Below are positions 54,649-63,269 of a DNA stretch of 64,000 nt, piece by piece. The stretch is from assembly GCA_016285345.1 (NCBI GenBank), contig JAEEQN010000001.1, forward strand, positions 1-64,000, read 5' to 3'. Below the pieces are notes generated by a model, which was given only the letters and a program-made list of their open reading frames with translations, had not been told where the DNA came from and did no database searches. Source of the stretch: Victivallales bacterium (lineage in GTDB: Bacteria; Verrucomicrobiota; Lentisphaeria; Victivallales; UBA1829). The position numbers and the translations under genes were made by a program. Every line of letters begins with the position of its first letter. The stretch's first letter is position 1.

Positions 54649-56518
54649 ACTGATTGCCGGCGCCGCCCGCGAGTTTCCGGACATTGAGCTTGTCCCGGAC
54701 GCCGTCTGGGCGGACCATACCTCCCTCGGCGCGGGCTCCGGCACATTTCTGTACGCCCGTGTCACCGATCCCGGTGTCACGCTCGAATTTCTGCGCTACG
54801 TCCTCAGCGCCGGATGGATCGCGCGTCCGCTCGGCGCGGGTACGAACCTGGTCGGCTCCGACGAACCGACCGACGGAACCGTTTACCTCAAACCGTCCGG
54901 CGTCCTGACTGAAGTCACCTGCTCGGACGACGGCCTCTGCACGGCGGGCGCGGGCGCGAAGCTCGCGGCCGTCCTGAACGAAGCCCTCAAGCATGGTTTC
55001 GGCGGCGCGGCTGGCCTGTGCGGCATCCCCGGCTCCATCGGCGGAGGCCTGCACATGAACGCCGGCGCGAACGGCCAGACCATTTCCGATTTCCTGCTGG
55101 ACATGACGCTGCTCGACCTTGAGACCGCGTCCGTGTCCGTCGTCCCGAAGAACGCCTTTCTCTGGCGCTACCGCGACTCCGGCATCCCGGAGAACATCAT
55201 GGTCATGTCCGCCCGCTTCCGCTTCCGTCCGGTCGATCCGGCGGCGGAACAAGCCGCCATGGTCGCGGAGCATGAACGCCGCCGCAAGTCTCCGCAGGGA
55301 CGCAGCGCCGGTTCGATCTTCCGCAATCCCGCTCCTGAGCTTTACGCGGGCCGTCTGCTGGAATCCGCCGGGATGAAGGGCAAGCGCTCCGGCGCGTTCG
55401 TGGTGTCTCCCGTTCACGCGAACTGGATCGTGCGCGACGCCTCGCCGTCTCCCGAGCTCCTGGCGCATTCCGGACACGACTGCTACGAACTCATCCGCGC
55501 CATGCGCGGCGCGGTTTTCCGGCATTCCAACATCATCCTTCAACCCGAGGTCAAATCGATCAACATGAAAGAACAGGCGGCGGCCATGTGTCAGCAGAAA
55601 CCCCTGGACATCCTCGTCCTCATGGGCGGGGACAGCTCCGAACGTGAAATCTCGCTCCAGTCCGCGGCGAACGTCGTCAACGCGCTCCGCGACGCGGGCC
55701 ACAACGTTGATTCGTACGACATCACGAAGCCGGAGATCACCGACCGGATGCGCGCCGCGGACGTCGTCTACCCCGTGCTGCACGGCGGGTTCGGCGAGGA
55801 CGGCACGATCCAGGCGATGATGGAACAGGCCGGGATCCCGTTCGTCGGCGGTTCCGCCGAGTCCTGCCGCATCGTGATGGACAAGTTCGAGTCCAAACGC
55901 GTGATGGATCAGGCGGGCATCCGCAACGCCGCCTACGCGTTGATCGAAGACCCCGATGCGGAGATTCCCGCCGGAATGCAATTGCCGCTGATCGTGAAGC
56001 CGAATTCCGAAGGCTCCACGTTCGGGCTTTCCCTCGTGCGCGATGTCTCCGAATGGAAGTTCGCGATCTCGACCGCGCTCAAATACGACAAGCGCGTTCT
56101 TGTCGAGGAGTTCATAGCCGGAACCGAAGCCACGGTCGGCGTCGTCCTCGGCGAAGTCTACCCCGTCATCGAGATCCAGCATCCCGGCACCCTCTACGAC
56201 TACGACGCCAAGTATACCCACGCGCAGGGCGAGACCAAGTATTTCTGTCCGCCGGTCACCATCGACCAGGTTGTTCAGAAAGAGATCGGCGCCGCCGCGC
56301 TGAAGTTCGCGCAGGCGGTCGGCAACACCACGCTCATCCGCATCGACGTCATCGTGCGCGACTCCGACAAGGCCGTGTTCATGCTCGAGGGCAACAGCCT
56401 TCCCGGATTCACGGCGTCCAGCCTGCTCCCGAAGTCGATCGGCGTCTTCGGCCGCACCTCGGCAGAAGTCTGCTCCGCGCTCGCATACGCCGCCTACGGA
56501 CACGGGAAGAAAGCTTGA
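54605..56518 (+). CDS. murB-ddl: MurB-Ddl fusion: UDP-N-acetylenolpyruvoylglucosamine reductase and D-Ala-D-Ala ligase
   Basis: 637 residues with two complete enzymes. Residues about 15-320 are MurB (FAD-binding [30 protein letters not shown], the active-site Ser in SAGSIFRNP, and [10 protein letters not shown]); it lacks the extra loop of type I MurB. Residues about 330-637 are Ddl ([74 protein letters not shown]). The start is uncertain: TTG 54605, GTG 54614 and TTG 54620 all fit, all overlap hisI, and GGAG at 54606-54609 favours 54614 or 54620. The linker is short (about 10-15 residues). Confidence 0.93.
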   Translation: MENVSLIPRKFTKSELIAGAAREFPDIELVPDAVWADHTSLGAGSGTFLYARVTDPGVTLEFLRYVLSAGWIARPLGAGTNLVGSDEPTDGTVYLKPSGVLTEVTCSDDGLCTAGAGAKLAAVLNEALKHGFGGAAGLCGIPGSIGGGLHMNAGANGQTISDFLLDMTLLDLETASVSVVPKNAFLWRYRDSGIPENIMVMSARFRFRPVDPAAEQAAMVAEHERRRKSPQGRSAGSIFRNPAPELYAGRLLESAGMKGKRSGAFVVSPVHANWIVRDASPSPELLAHSGHDCYELIRAMRGAVFRHSNIILQPEVKSINMKEQAAAMCQQKPLDILVLMGGDSSEREISLQSAANVVNALRDAGHNVDSYDITKPEITDRMRAADVVYPVLHGGFGEDGTIQAMMEQAGIPFVGGSAESCRIVMDKFESKRVMDQAGIRNAAYALIEDPDAEIPAGMQLPLIVKPNSEGSTFGLSLVRDVSEWKFAISTALKYDKRVLVEEFIAGTEATVGVVLGEVYPVIEIQHPGTLYDYDAKYTHAQGETKYFCPPVTIDQVVQKEIGAAALKFAQAVGNTTLIRIDVIVRDSDKAVFMLEGNSLPGFTASSLLPKSIGVFGRTSAEVCSALAYAAYGHGKKA

Positions 56519-56546
56519 ACGAAACCACTTTGTTATACGATCCATC

Positions 56547-56584
56547 AAACTCCCGGATGTGCAAAAAAACGTTCGGGAGTTTTT
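56547..56584 (+). terminator. Rho-independent terminator of murB-ddl
   Basis: A 9-bp stem AAACTCCCG/CGGGAGTTT (56547-56555 with 56574-56582), an 18-nt A-rich loop and a short T tract. The next ORF begins 22 bp on. Confidence 0.65.
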
Positions 56585-56605
56585 ACTTCTCAGGAAGGCA
56601 CCACC

Positions 56606-57376
56606 ATGCAGCCCGATCCCGAATATATCATGCTTGACCTGCCGGACGGCATGCCGCCTGTCTGCTGCGCGGTCCGGCGTTCGCTGAAGGCGAAACGCTT
56701 CTTCCTGCGCGTCTGTCCGCATCCGTTCTCGGTGCAGCTGGTGATCCCGAAACGCCGTTCCGTGGCGTCCGCGCGGAAGTTCGCGGAGAGCAAGACCGCG
56801 TGGCTGGCCGCGACCATCCGTAAGCTCGCGCCGGAACCCGGCGCGATGCCGCGTGGACCGGATGTGCCGAGGCGGATTCCAACGGAAATCGAACTGCGCC
56901 TGACTGGAGAAACTTTGCAGATTACGGTCGAGGAAATGCCCGGCGCGGAATCGGTCCGGTGCTGGTACGACCCGTTGTTCCGGCAGATCACCATGCGAGG
57001 CGATCCTGCGGACGGAAAAGCGTTTGCACAGGCGTTTCTGTCCGTGCTGACGCAGCTCGCGGAACCGGTTTTAACCGCCCGTATCCGTACTCATGCGCTG
57101 AATCTTGGGCTTCCGGAATTCCGTGTGCTGGTACATCCTCAGAAATCCCGTTGGGGTAGCTGTTCCGCCACGGGGAAAGTCACGCTGAACACCCTGCTGA
57201 TGCTGTTCCCGCCGGAGGTCGTGGACTATGTGATCCTGCACGAACTCTGCCACAAGTTCGAGATGAACCACTCCGAACGATTCAAGCAGAAGATGGACGA
57301 ACTCTGCCCGGATTGGCACGAACGCGACGCCCTCCTGCGGCAGTGCGCGAAACAGCTCCCGGATTTTCTTCTCTGA
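56606..57376 (+). CDS. YgjP-like zinc metallopeptidase (DUF45, M48-related)
   Basis: 256 residues from the ATG at 56606 (AGGAAGG about 9 nt upstream). The hallmark is VILHELCHKFEMNHSERF (about 208-225), an HExxH zinc motif with the downstream His, preceded by PQKSRWGSCSATGKVTLN (the family sequence, about 176-193). The N-terminal part is beta-rich. Function of the family is not settled; it is often near restriction or repair genes, not here. No promoter is convincing. The terminator of the previous gene is close, so its promoter should lie in the 80-bp gap. Confidence 0.88.
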   Translation: MQPDPEYIMLDLPDGMPPVCCAVRRSLKAKRFFLRVCPHPFSVQLVIPKRRSVASARKFAESKTAWLAATIRKLAPEPGAMPRGPDVPRRIPTEIELRLTGETLQITVEEMPGAESVRCWYDPLFRQITMRGDPADGKAFAQAFLSVLTQLAEPVLTARIRTHALNLGLPEFRVLVHPQKSRWGSCSATGKVTLNTLLMLFPPEVVDYVILHELCHKFEMNHSERFKQKMDELCPDWHERDALLRQCAKQLPDFLL

Positions 57377-57392
57377 AAAAGGCGGTTTCCGG

Positions 57393-57420
57393 TTGAAAAA
57401 TGCCGTACCGCCTGTATAGT
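57393..57420 (+). promoter_or_regulatory. Promoter of the nitroreductase unit
   Basis: TTGAAA (57393-57398), 16 bp, TATAGT (57415-57420) preceded by TG. Confidence 0.7.
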
Positions 57421-57483
57421 AAGATAACGCATTTTTACGTTATTCCGCTTTGAATTGAAACCGATTAGTTTTTGGGGGTTTTC

Positions 57484-57993
57484 ATGGATTTTTACGATGT
57501 GATCGAAGCCCGGCGCAGTGTCCGCGGCTATCTTGACAAAAACGTCCCGGACGAAGCGATCGCGAAGATTTCGCGCGCCGTCCAGCTCGCCCCGACCGCC
57601 TGCAACCGCCAGCCTTTCCAGCTGTTTCTGTTCCGCGACCCCGCCATCCGCGCGAAGATTTGCGAAAAGGTCATGTTCCCGTGGCTGAAGGAAGCGCCCG
57701 TCGTGGCCGTGCTCGCGGGAAATGCCTCCGCCGCGTGGGAACGCCCCGACGGCGGGTCCATCATCGATGTCGACGCATCGATCGTGATGGAGCATTTCGT
57801 GCTCGCGGCGACGGCGGAAGGTCTCGGCACGTGCTGGATCTGCTGTTACAACCGCGCCGAAGTTGACGCCGCGTCGGGGATCGCCGCCCCGTGGCGGTCC
57901 GTCGCGGTCTCCCCGCTCGGATTCGGCAGGGAGAACGCCTGCCGTCCGCGCAACGTGAAACCCGTGGACGAGCTCGTGAAGGTGATCGGATGA
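57484..57993 (+). CDS. Small nitroreductase family flavoprotein
   Basis: 169 residues from the ATG at 57484 (TTGGGGGT upstream), the short form of the family. FMN-binding ARRSVRGYLDK (about 9-19), PTACNRQPFQLF (about 40-51) and GLGTCWICCYN (about 117-127) are recognisable. Such enzymes reduce nitro compounds, quinones or flavin-type acceptors in anaerobes; the substrate is unknown. Its stop overlaps the start of the next gene by 4 bp, so the two are co-expressed. Confidence 0.87.
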   Translation: MDFYDVIEARRSVRGYLDKNVPDEAIAKISRAVQLAPTACNRQPFQLFLFRDPAIRAKICEKVMFPWLKEAPVVAVLAGNASAAWERPDGGSIIDVDASIVMEHFVLAATAEGLGTCWICCYNRAEVDAASGIAAPWRSVAVSPLGFGRENACRPRNVKPVDELVKVIG

Positions 57994-59048
57994 ACTACAG
58001 ACAATTCGAACAAACCCCGGACGGGCTCTGGCGGCTCGGCGGCGAAGGCGTCGGTTTCGAGCTGGACAAGCCCGCGGCCGGACTCTTCACGCTGACGCCG
58101 TTCGACGGCCTCACCGTCACCTCGCTGGAGGCGGTTCCGGGCGAGTATCCCGAGTCCATGGCGCTCGCCGGACTCCGCCGCCCGCATCATTCCGACGACG
58201 GCGCGGAAGTCTCCTTCGACAGCGAAAGCCGCATCCCGTTCGGCATTCCGACCGTGATTTCCCACCGCTACAAGCTCGACGATTCCTCGCTCGCGGTCCA
58301 GACCGGATTCGAGCTGCCGCATGCGTTTGAGCTCCGCAGCCTCACGGCGGGCGGCCTGCGCTTCCGCGGCGCCATCGCCGCGTACGCCGTCGTAAAGACT
58401 CCGTCCGCCGAGGGCATTGTGAAGGAACCTGGATTGATTTCATTCGACGGTTCCGACGCCGAGCTCTACAAGGGCGCCACGCCGCCGCTCGCGGTCCTGT
58501 TCCGTCTCGCCGACGGCCGCACCGTGCGGTTCGAGACCGGCAAGGACATCTGGCGCTGGGCCAACGCTGCCCGCATCGGCGACGGCACGTCCACGTTCAT
58601 CGTCCGCGCCGAAGGCGGCGACCTGATCTGCACCTGGAGCCTGTACGTTTTCGCTCCGTCCGATGCGGAAACGCCGCCTCCGCCGGGCCGCAACTGGAAC
58701 ATCACCTGGTCGGTCCAGTGGGGCGATCCCGCCGCCGCTGATGCCAAATACACCGACGTGCTGGAATTGCGCGCCGAGTGCGACGAATGCGCTTGCGCCC
58801 AGGCCACCGAAAACTACCTGAAAAAGTGGGTGCGGACGCGCCTCGCTTCCGCGAAGGAAGGCGACGTTTTCGCCATTGCGATCGACGGCGGACGGTTCTG
58901 CCGTCGCGCCGGTCACCTCGACCGCGGCCGCAAGAAAGACCTGCCGCACTGGGATCTGCCCGCGCTCCGGGAATTCGCCCGCTGGGCGAACCGCCAGCTG
59001 CGGAAATCCGGCGCGTCGCTGGTTTTGATTTCAGGAAAGGACGCCTGA
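57990..59048 (+). CDS. Conserved-looking protein of unknown function, coupled to the nitroreductase
   Basis: 352 residues from the ATG at 57990, which overlaps the nitroreductase stop (ATGA). The body appears beta-rich with many Phe/Tyr/Gly turns (for example LTPFDGLTVTSLEA, TVISHRYKLDDSSLAVQT), and a Trp-rich middle (NWNITWSVQWGD) suggests a carbohydrate- or lipid-binding sandwich. A Cys-rich CDECAC sits near 266-271, and an Asp/His/Arg-rich segment follows (DGGRFCRRAGHLDRGRKK). No signal peptide. I do not recognise a family, and the function is open. Confidence 0.6.
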   Translation: MNYRQFEQTPDGLWRLGGEGVGFELDKPAAGLFTLTPFDGLTVTSLEAVPGEYPESMALAGLRRPHHSDDGAEVSFDSESRIPFGIPTVISHRYKLDDSSLAVQTGFELPHAFELRSLTAGGLRFRGAIAAYAVVKTPSAEGIVKEPGLISFDGSDAELYKGATPPLAVLFRLADGRTVRFETGKDIWRWANAARIGDGTSTFIVRAEGGDLICTWSLYVFAPSDAETPPPPGRNWNITWSVQWGDPAAADAKYTDVLELRAECDECACAQATENYLKKWVRTRLASAKEGDVFAIAIDGGRFCRRAGHLDRGRKKDLPHWDLPALREFARWANRQLRKSGASLVLISGKDA

Positions 59049-59051
59049 CCC

Positions 59052-59723
59052 ATGCTGAGAGCGGCTTTGGATTTTTCGTGCGGCGAGCTTTCGTTCGCGG
59101 CTGTGTATCCGTGCGGCCATGCCGCCGCCTCGTTCCGGGTCGACCTGCCGGGACGCGATTCTTCCTCGCTTCCGATCCTCGTCGGCAACGCGCTGAAGGA
59201 GGCCGGATTCACGTACGACGACATTGACACGTGGACGGTCGGGACCGGACCCGGTTCCTTCACGGCTCTGCGCGTGGCGGCGGCCTTCGTGCTCGGCGCG
59301 TCGCGCGGCAGGAACCAGACCGTGCGCGGGATTCCGTCCGCATGCGGTTTCGAGGGCGAAACATCGTTCGGCGACCGCGTCCTGGTGCTGTACGACGGAC
59401 GCAAACACGAACTGCTCGGTTTCGGCCTGAAACTCGACGGCTGCTGCTGGGTTCCGGACGGCTGGCAGGGCGTGCTGGAGACTCCGGACAAGCTCAATGA
59501 ACTGCGCGGTTCCTATGACACCTTCACGGCCAGTCCGCACGACATCGAGGCCGTCCGCCTGTTCGACCCGTCGCTTCCGGTCGTCCTCTCTCCCCACGTG
59601 AACGCCGCCACGCTCGCGAACATCCCGCCCGGCGTCTGCGACATGCCCCCCACGGAACTGATCTATCTGCGGCCCGCGGTCTTCGTCGACCCGAAGCCCA
59701 TCCGCACCTTCCCCGGAGCGTAA
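59052..59723 (+). CDS. tsaB: tRNA threonylcarbamoyladenosine biosynthesis protein TsaB
   Basis: TsaB scaffolds the TsaD complex that makes t6A37 in ANN-decoding tRNAs. The 223 residues have the ASKHA-type GTGPGSFTALRVAAAF signature (about 64-79), LDFSCGELSFAAVY at the N-terminus, and the C-terminal ELIYLRP end. It starts 3 bp after the orphan protein. tsaD and tsaE are not here. Confidence 0.93.
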   Translation: MLRAALDFSCGELSFAAVYPCGHAAASFRVDLPGRDSSSLPILVGNALKEAGFTYDDIDTWTVGTGPGSFTALRVAAAFVLGASRGRNQTVRGIPSACGFEGETSFGDRVLVLYDGRKHELLGFGLKLDGCCWVPDGWQGVLETPDKLNELRGSYDTFTASPHDIEAVRLFDPSLPVVLSPHVNAATLANIPPGVCDMPPTELIYLRPAVFVDPKPIRTFPGA

Positions 59724-59726
59724 CGC

Positions 59727-61361
59727 ATGAAGGACCGCCTCGGCATAACACTGTTTCCCGCCCGGATTACGCGAATCGGATTCCGTTTCCGGGCGGTTCT
59801 CCTGCCGATGCTGTTCCTGACCGTGTTCCTCTGCGTGTGCCTTTCCGGCGCATCCCTGCCGCTGCCGCATCCGATCCCGCCGCCCGCCGAGGATCCGCCG
59901 CCCGTGACGAAAATGCCCACACAGACGACCACGATTACAAAACCGGCAACACAAACAACGACCAAACAGACCTCGTCAACGGCGACGACCACGACGACAA
60001 AACCGGCTTCGACCGCCGCATCCGCTTCTTCGGTTCAACAACCGAAAACGACCACCACATCCGCTTCTTCCTCCGCGCCGATCCGCGTGAACTCGCAGCC
60101 GCTGCGCGACCTCTCCGGCAACGTCGTCACGATGAACGGCAATTACGGCGGAAGCCCCGTTCTGCTTCCCGTCGAGTACACGGCCAAGCCGAACGAATTC
60201 CGCGGCATCTGGGTCGCGACCGCGTTCAATCTTGACTTCCCGAAACATGACACCGCGGCGGAGTTTCAGGCGACGTTCCGTTCGCTTGCCGCCCGGATCG
60301 CCGCCATGGGGTTCAACACCATCATGTTCCAGGTGCGCCCCACCTGCGATGCCCTTTATCCGTCCGCGATCAACCCGTGGTCGCGCTGGCTGACCGGCGA
60401 GGAGGGGAAACCGCACGACGGCGGGTTCGATCCGATGGCGTTCATGATCGCCGAATCGCACCGCCGCGGCCTGAAGTTCTACGCGTGGATGAACCCGTAC
60501 CGGGTCGGACAGGTCAACACATCCGCGGCCTCCACGTACCTCAAGACGCTTTCGAGCCGCAATTTCGCGCGGCAGAATCCCGGGCTCGTGGTGCGCTGGG
60601 ACAACAGGAAGACGAACCTCTCGTTTTTCTTTCTGGACCCCGGACGCGCCGAGGTCGTGGCGCACGTCGTCAACAGCGTCCGCGAGGTGCTGGAGCAATA
60701 CCGTCCGGACGGGATCGTGTTCGACGATTATTTCTACCCGATCGGCGTGGACGACACCTGCGACGCCGCCACGTTCCGCAAGTTCGGCAGGAAGGGCCAG
60801 ACGCTCGCCGACTGGCGCCGCGCCAACACCGAACTCCTGATCCGGAGCGTGTCCGGCACCGTCCGTGCGTTCAACAAGCTGAACGGCACCTCCATCCCGT
60901 TCGGCATCAGCCCGGTCGGCATCTGGGCGAACAAGTCGGCGGCGCTCCCGGACGGCTCCCCGTCCAGAGGCGTCGAGGCGTATTCGCAGTCGTTCGCCGA
61001 CGTCCGAAAATGGGTGAAAAACTCCTGGATCGACTTCGTGATCCCCCAGATCAACTGGGGATTCGCGAACAAGATCGCGCCGTTCGCCGGGATCGTGAAC
61101 TGGTGGGCCGACCTTGTGCGCGGCACGAACGTGAAGCTGTATGCCGGGATCGGCGTGTACAACGCCGGCGTGACCGCGGGCATGGAGTCGCCCAGCGAGA
61201 TATCCAACCAGGTCCTCTACCTCATCCTGAGGAAGGAAGTCTCCGGCGTCGTCTTCTTCGCGGCGCGCCACTGCCTCAATCCGCAGAACAACGCCCAGCG
61301 GACGTCCCTGCGAACGGTATTCAACACCTACTGGCGCACAACCACGCCGACGTCCAAGTGA
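59727..61361 (+). CDS. Secreted glycosyl hydrolase, GHL10 family (DUF187)
   Basis: 544 residues. A hydrophobic N-terminal segment (about 24-43) precedes a Pro-rich and then Thr-rich linker (about 48-118, with runs of Thr and Ser). The GHL10 catalytic barrel starts near 155: EFRGIWVATAFNLDFP, NTIMFQVRPTCDALYPS, KFYAWMNPYR, and IVFDDYFYPI with the catalytic-type Asp. YngK-like members act on polysaccharides or peptidoglycan. The Thr-rich stretch resembles a glycosylated spacer. It starts 3 bp after tsaB, and the hydrolase may be anchored by its N-terminal helix. Confidence 0.87.
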   Translation: MKDRLGITLFPARITRIGFRFRAVLLPMLFLTVFLCVCLSGASLPLPHPIPPPAEDPPPVTKMPTQTTTITKPATQTTTKQTSSTATTTTTKPASTAASASSVQQPKTTTTSASSSAPIRVNSQPLRDLSGNVVTMNGNYGGSPVLLPVEYTAKPNEFRGIWVATAFNLDFPKHDTAAEFQATFRSLAARIAAMGFNTIMFQVRPTCDALYPSAINPWSRWLTGEEGKPHDGGFDPMAFMIAESHRRGLKFYAWMNPYRVGQVNTSAASTYLKTLSSRNFARQNPGLVVRWDNRKTNLSFFFLDPGRAEVVAHVVNSVREVLEQYRPDGIVFDDYFYPIGVDDTCDAATFRKFGRKGQTLADWRRANTELLIRSVSGTVRAFNKLNGTSIPFGISPVGIWANKSAALPDGSPSRGVEAYSQSFADVRKWVKNSWIDFVIPQINWGFANKIAPFAGIVNWWADLVRGTNVKLYAGIGVYNAGVTAGMESPSEISNQVLYLILRKEVSGVVFFAARHCLNPQNNAQRTSLRTVFNTYWRTTTPTSK

Positions 61362-61402
61362 CCGCCCCGCGCATTCTTTTTCCCGCGGCGGCCCTTTTCC
61401 GC

Positions 61403-61430
61403 TTGAAAAATCCGGCTTTTGTGATACATT
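61403..61430 (+). promoter_or_regulatory. Promoter of the lipoprotein gene at 61472
   Basis: TTGAAA (61403-61408), 16 bp, TACATT (61425-61430) followed by AAT. Confidence 0.7.
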
Positions 61431-61471
61431 AATCCAAATAGAAAATTATCCCGAATCCCGGAGTCTTTATC

Positions 61472-62140
61472 ATGTTCCAGCGTCTCGTCCTCTTTGCCCT
61501 GATGTTCGCTTCCGCCGTGTTCGTCTCGGCGTGTTCCTCCGTGACGCCCGCCCGATTTCAGCGCGGGTTCACCGTGGGCGGCGTGGTCCATGAGACCGTC
61601 ATTGATGCGGACGGCGAGGCTTCGCACTTCATGGTGACCGGCACGCCGATGGAACGTCTCTTCTCGAAATATCTTCCGGAGAATCCGTCTTCCGTGCTGT
61701 TCGTGGGCTTCTTCTTCCATCAGGACAAGACCAGCTCCGGCAGCGGGACCGGGACCGCCGACGTCGTGAACCGCGCGGCGTTTCTGGCGCTTGACCAGCC
61801 TCCGGGGCAGGGCATGCAGACAGCTCAGGACCTCCGCGCCTGTCTGCTGAAAAACGATTTCGACCGCGCCACGGAAATCTACGAAAAGCTCGCGGATGAG
61901 TTCGACGTCGAAACGGAATTGGAGCGCTTCCCCGAAAGCGGCTATCCGAAAACCATCCACGAGTTCAAATACAACGACAAAGGCGAAAAAGTCCTGCACG
62001 GCCTGACCCGCAACTTCCACGAAAACGGCATGATCGCGAGCGACTGTTTCTTCCGCGACGGCAAGCCGGAAGGCGAGGCGCGCGAGTACAGCGAACTCGG
62101 CGTGCCGCTGAACGCGGCTCCGGCGAAGTCCGGCGATTGA
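61472..62140 (+). CDS. Lipoprotein with MORN-like C-terminal segment
   Basis: 222 residues. The lipobox FVSAC gives Cys21. The middle part is small and hydrophilic, and the C-terminal HGLTRNFHENGMIASDCFFRDGKPEGEAREY region (positions about 179-209) has the G-x-x-x-x-(Y/F)-x-x-(N/D)G pattern of MORN/antitoxin-type repeats (two units). Function unknown; likely periplasmic. Its own promoter precedes it. Confidence 0.72.
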   Translation: MFQRLVLFALMFASAVFVSACSSVTPARFQRGFTVGGVVHETVIDADGEASHFMVTGTPMERLFSKYLPENPSSVLFVGFFFHQDKTSSGSGTGTADVVNRAAFLALDQPPGQGMQTAQDLRACLLKNDFDRATEIYEKLADEFDVETELERFPESGYPKTIHEFKYNDKGEKVLHGLTRNFHENGMIASDCFFRDGKPEGEAREYSELGVPLNAAPAKSGD

Positions 62141-62190
62141 CCGCGCCCCGAAACCGACACATCAACCCCACTTTTTTTGGAGATAACATC

Positions 62191-63264
62191 ATGATCGACG
62201 CAAAAGCGAAAAAGTTTCTCGAAGAACTCCTGATGACCTGCGGACCCTCCGGGTTCGAATTCGAACAGGCCAAAGTCTACCGCGACTACCTCAAGCCGTT
62301 CGCGCACGACATCCGCACGGACGTCCTCGGCAACACCATCGCGCGCCTCAATCCCGACGCGAAATTCCAGTTCATGCTGTCCGGCCACTACGACGAGATC
62401 GGATTCCAGGTCGTCAGCATCATGCCGCAGGGCCTGATCTCCTTCCGTTCCGTCGGCGGCATCGATCCGCTCACGCTCCCCGGCACCGGCGTCGAGATCC
62501 TCACCGAAAAGGGCCACATCCCCGGCGTGATTGGCCGCAAGCCGATCCACCTGCAGACCCCGGACGAACGCAAGGCCGTCCCGAAGATCGAAGACCTCTG
62601 GATCGACATCGGCGCGGAGGACAAGGAAGCCGCGGCGAAGCTCGTCCGGGTCGGCGATCCGGTCGCGTTCTCCCGTAATTTCGAGATGCTCAGCAAGACC
62701 TGCGTCCACTCGAAGAGCCTCGACGACAAGATCGGCGCGTTCGTCATCGCCGAAGCCTTCCGCCAGCTCTCCAAACGCAAGATCAAGGTCGGCGTCGCGT
62801 GCGTCGGCACCGTGCAGGAGGAACTCGGCCTCCGCGGCGCGATCACCGGTGCGTTCGGCGTGAACCCGGACGCCGCCATCGCGGTCGACGTCGGATTCGC
62901 CACGGACGTCCCCGGCATCAAGCCCGAACTCCTCGGCGACATCAAGCTCGGCGCGGGCGCGGAACTCCAGCGCAACGCCGACAACAATCCGCCGCTCCTG
63001 AACCGCATCCTGAAGGCCGCCGCGAAGCATAAGATCCCGTACCAGATGACCACCGGCCACCGCGCCACGGGCGGCACCGATACCGCCGCCATCCAGATGA
63101 CGCGCGGCGGCGTGGCCACGGCGCTCATCAGCATCCCGAACCGCTACATGCACACCCCGGCCGAGATCTGCGACCTGCGCGACGTGGAGTCCGCGGTCGA
63201 CCTGATCGTGGAGACCATCGCCTCCCTCACCGGCAAAGAGACCTTCATCCCCGGCATCGACTGA
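62191..63264 (+). CDS. M42 family metallopeptidase (FrvX-like aminopeptidase)
   Basis: 357 residues from the ATG at 62191, which has TTTGGAG about 9 nt upstream (the Met at 62137 overlaps the preceding gene). Co-catalytic zinc motifs are visible: SGHYDEIGF (about 68-76), HSKSLDDKIG (about 174-183), VQEELGLRG (about 209-217, catalytic Glu and metal Glu), DVGF and HTPAEICDL. M42 enzymes cleave N-terminal residues from oligopeptides in the cytosol. It precedes holA by 5 bp. Confidence 0.95.
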   Translation: MIDAKAKKFLEELLMTCGPSGFEFEQAKVYRDYLKPFAHDIRTDVLGNTIARLNPDAKFQFMLSGHYDEIGFQVVSIMPQGLISFRSVGGIDPLTLPGTGVEILTEKGHIPGVIGRKPIHLQTPDERKAVPKIEDLWIDIGAEDKEAAAKLVRVGDPVAFSRNFEMLSKTCVHSKSLDDKIGAFVIAEAFRQLSKRKIKVGVACVGTVQEELGLRGAITGAFGVNPDAAIAVDVGFATDVPGIKPELLGDIKLGAGAELQRNADNNPPLLNRILKAAAKHKIPYQMTTGHRATGGTDTAAIQMTRGGVATALISIPNRYMHTPAEICDLRDVESAVDLIVETIASLTGKETFIPGID

Positions 63265-63269
63265 CTCCC

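Noticed and set aside
56515-56539. TTGAAC...TATACG as a promoter for the YgjP-like gene.
   Set aside because: The spacer is only 13 bp and the -10 is poor; it also overlaps the murB-ddl stop and lies before a terminator.
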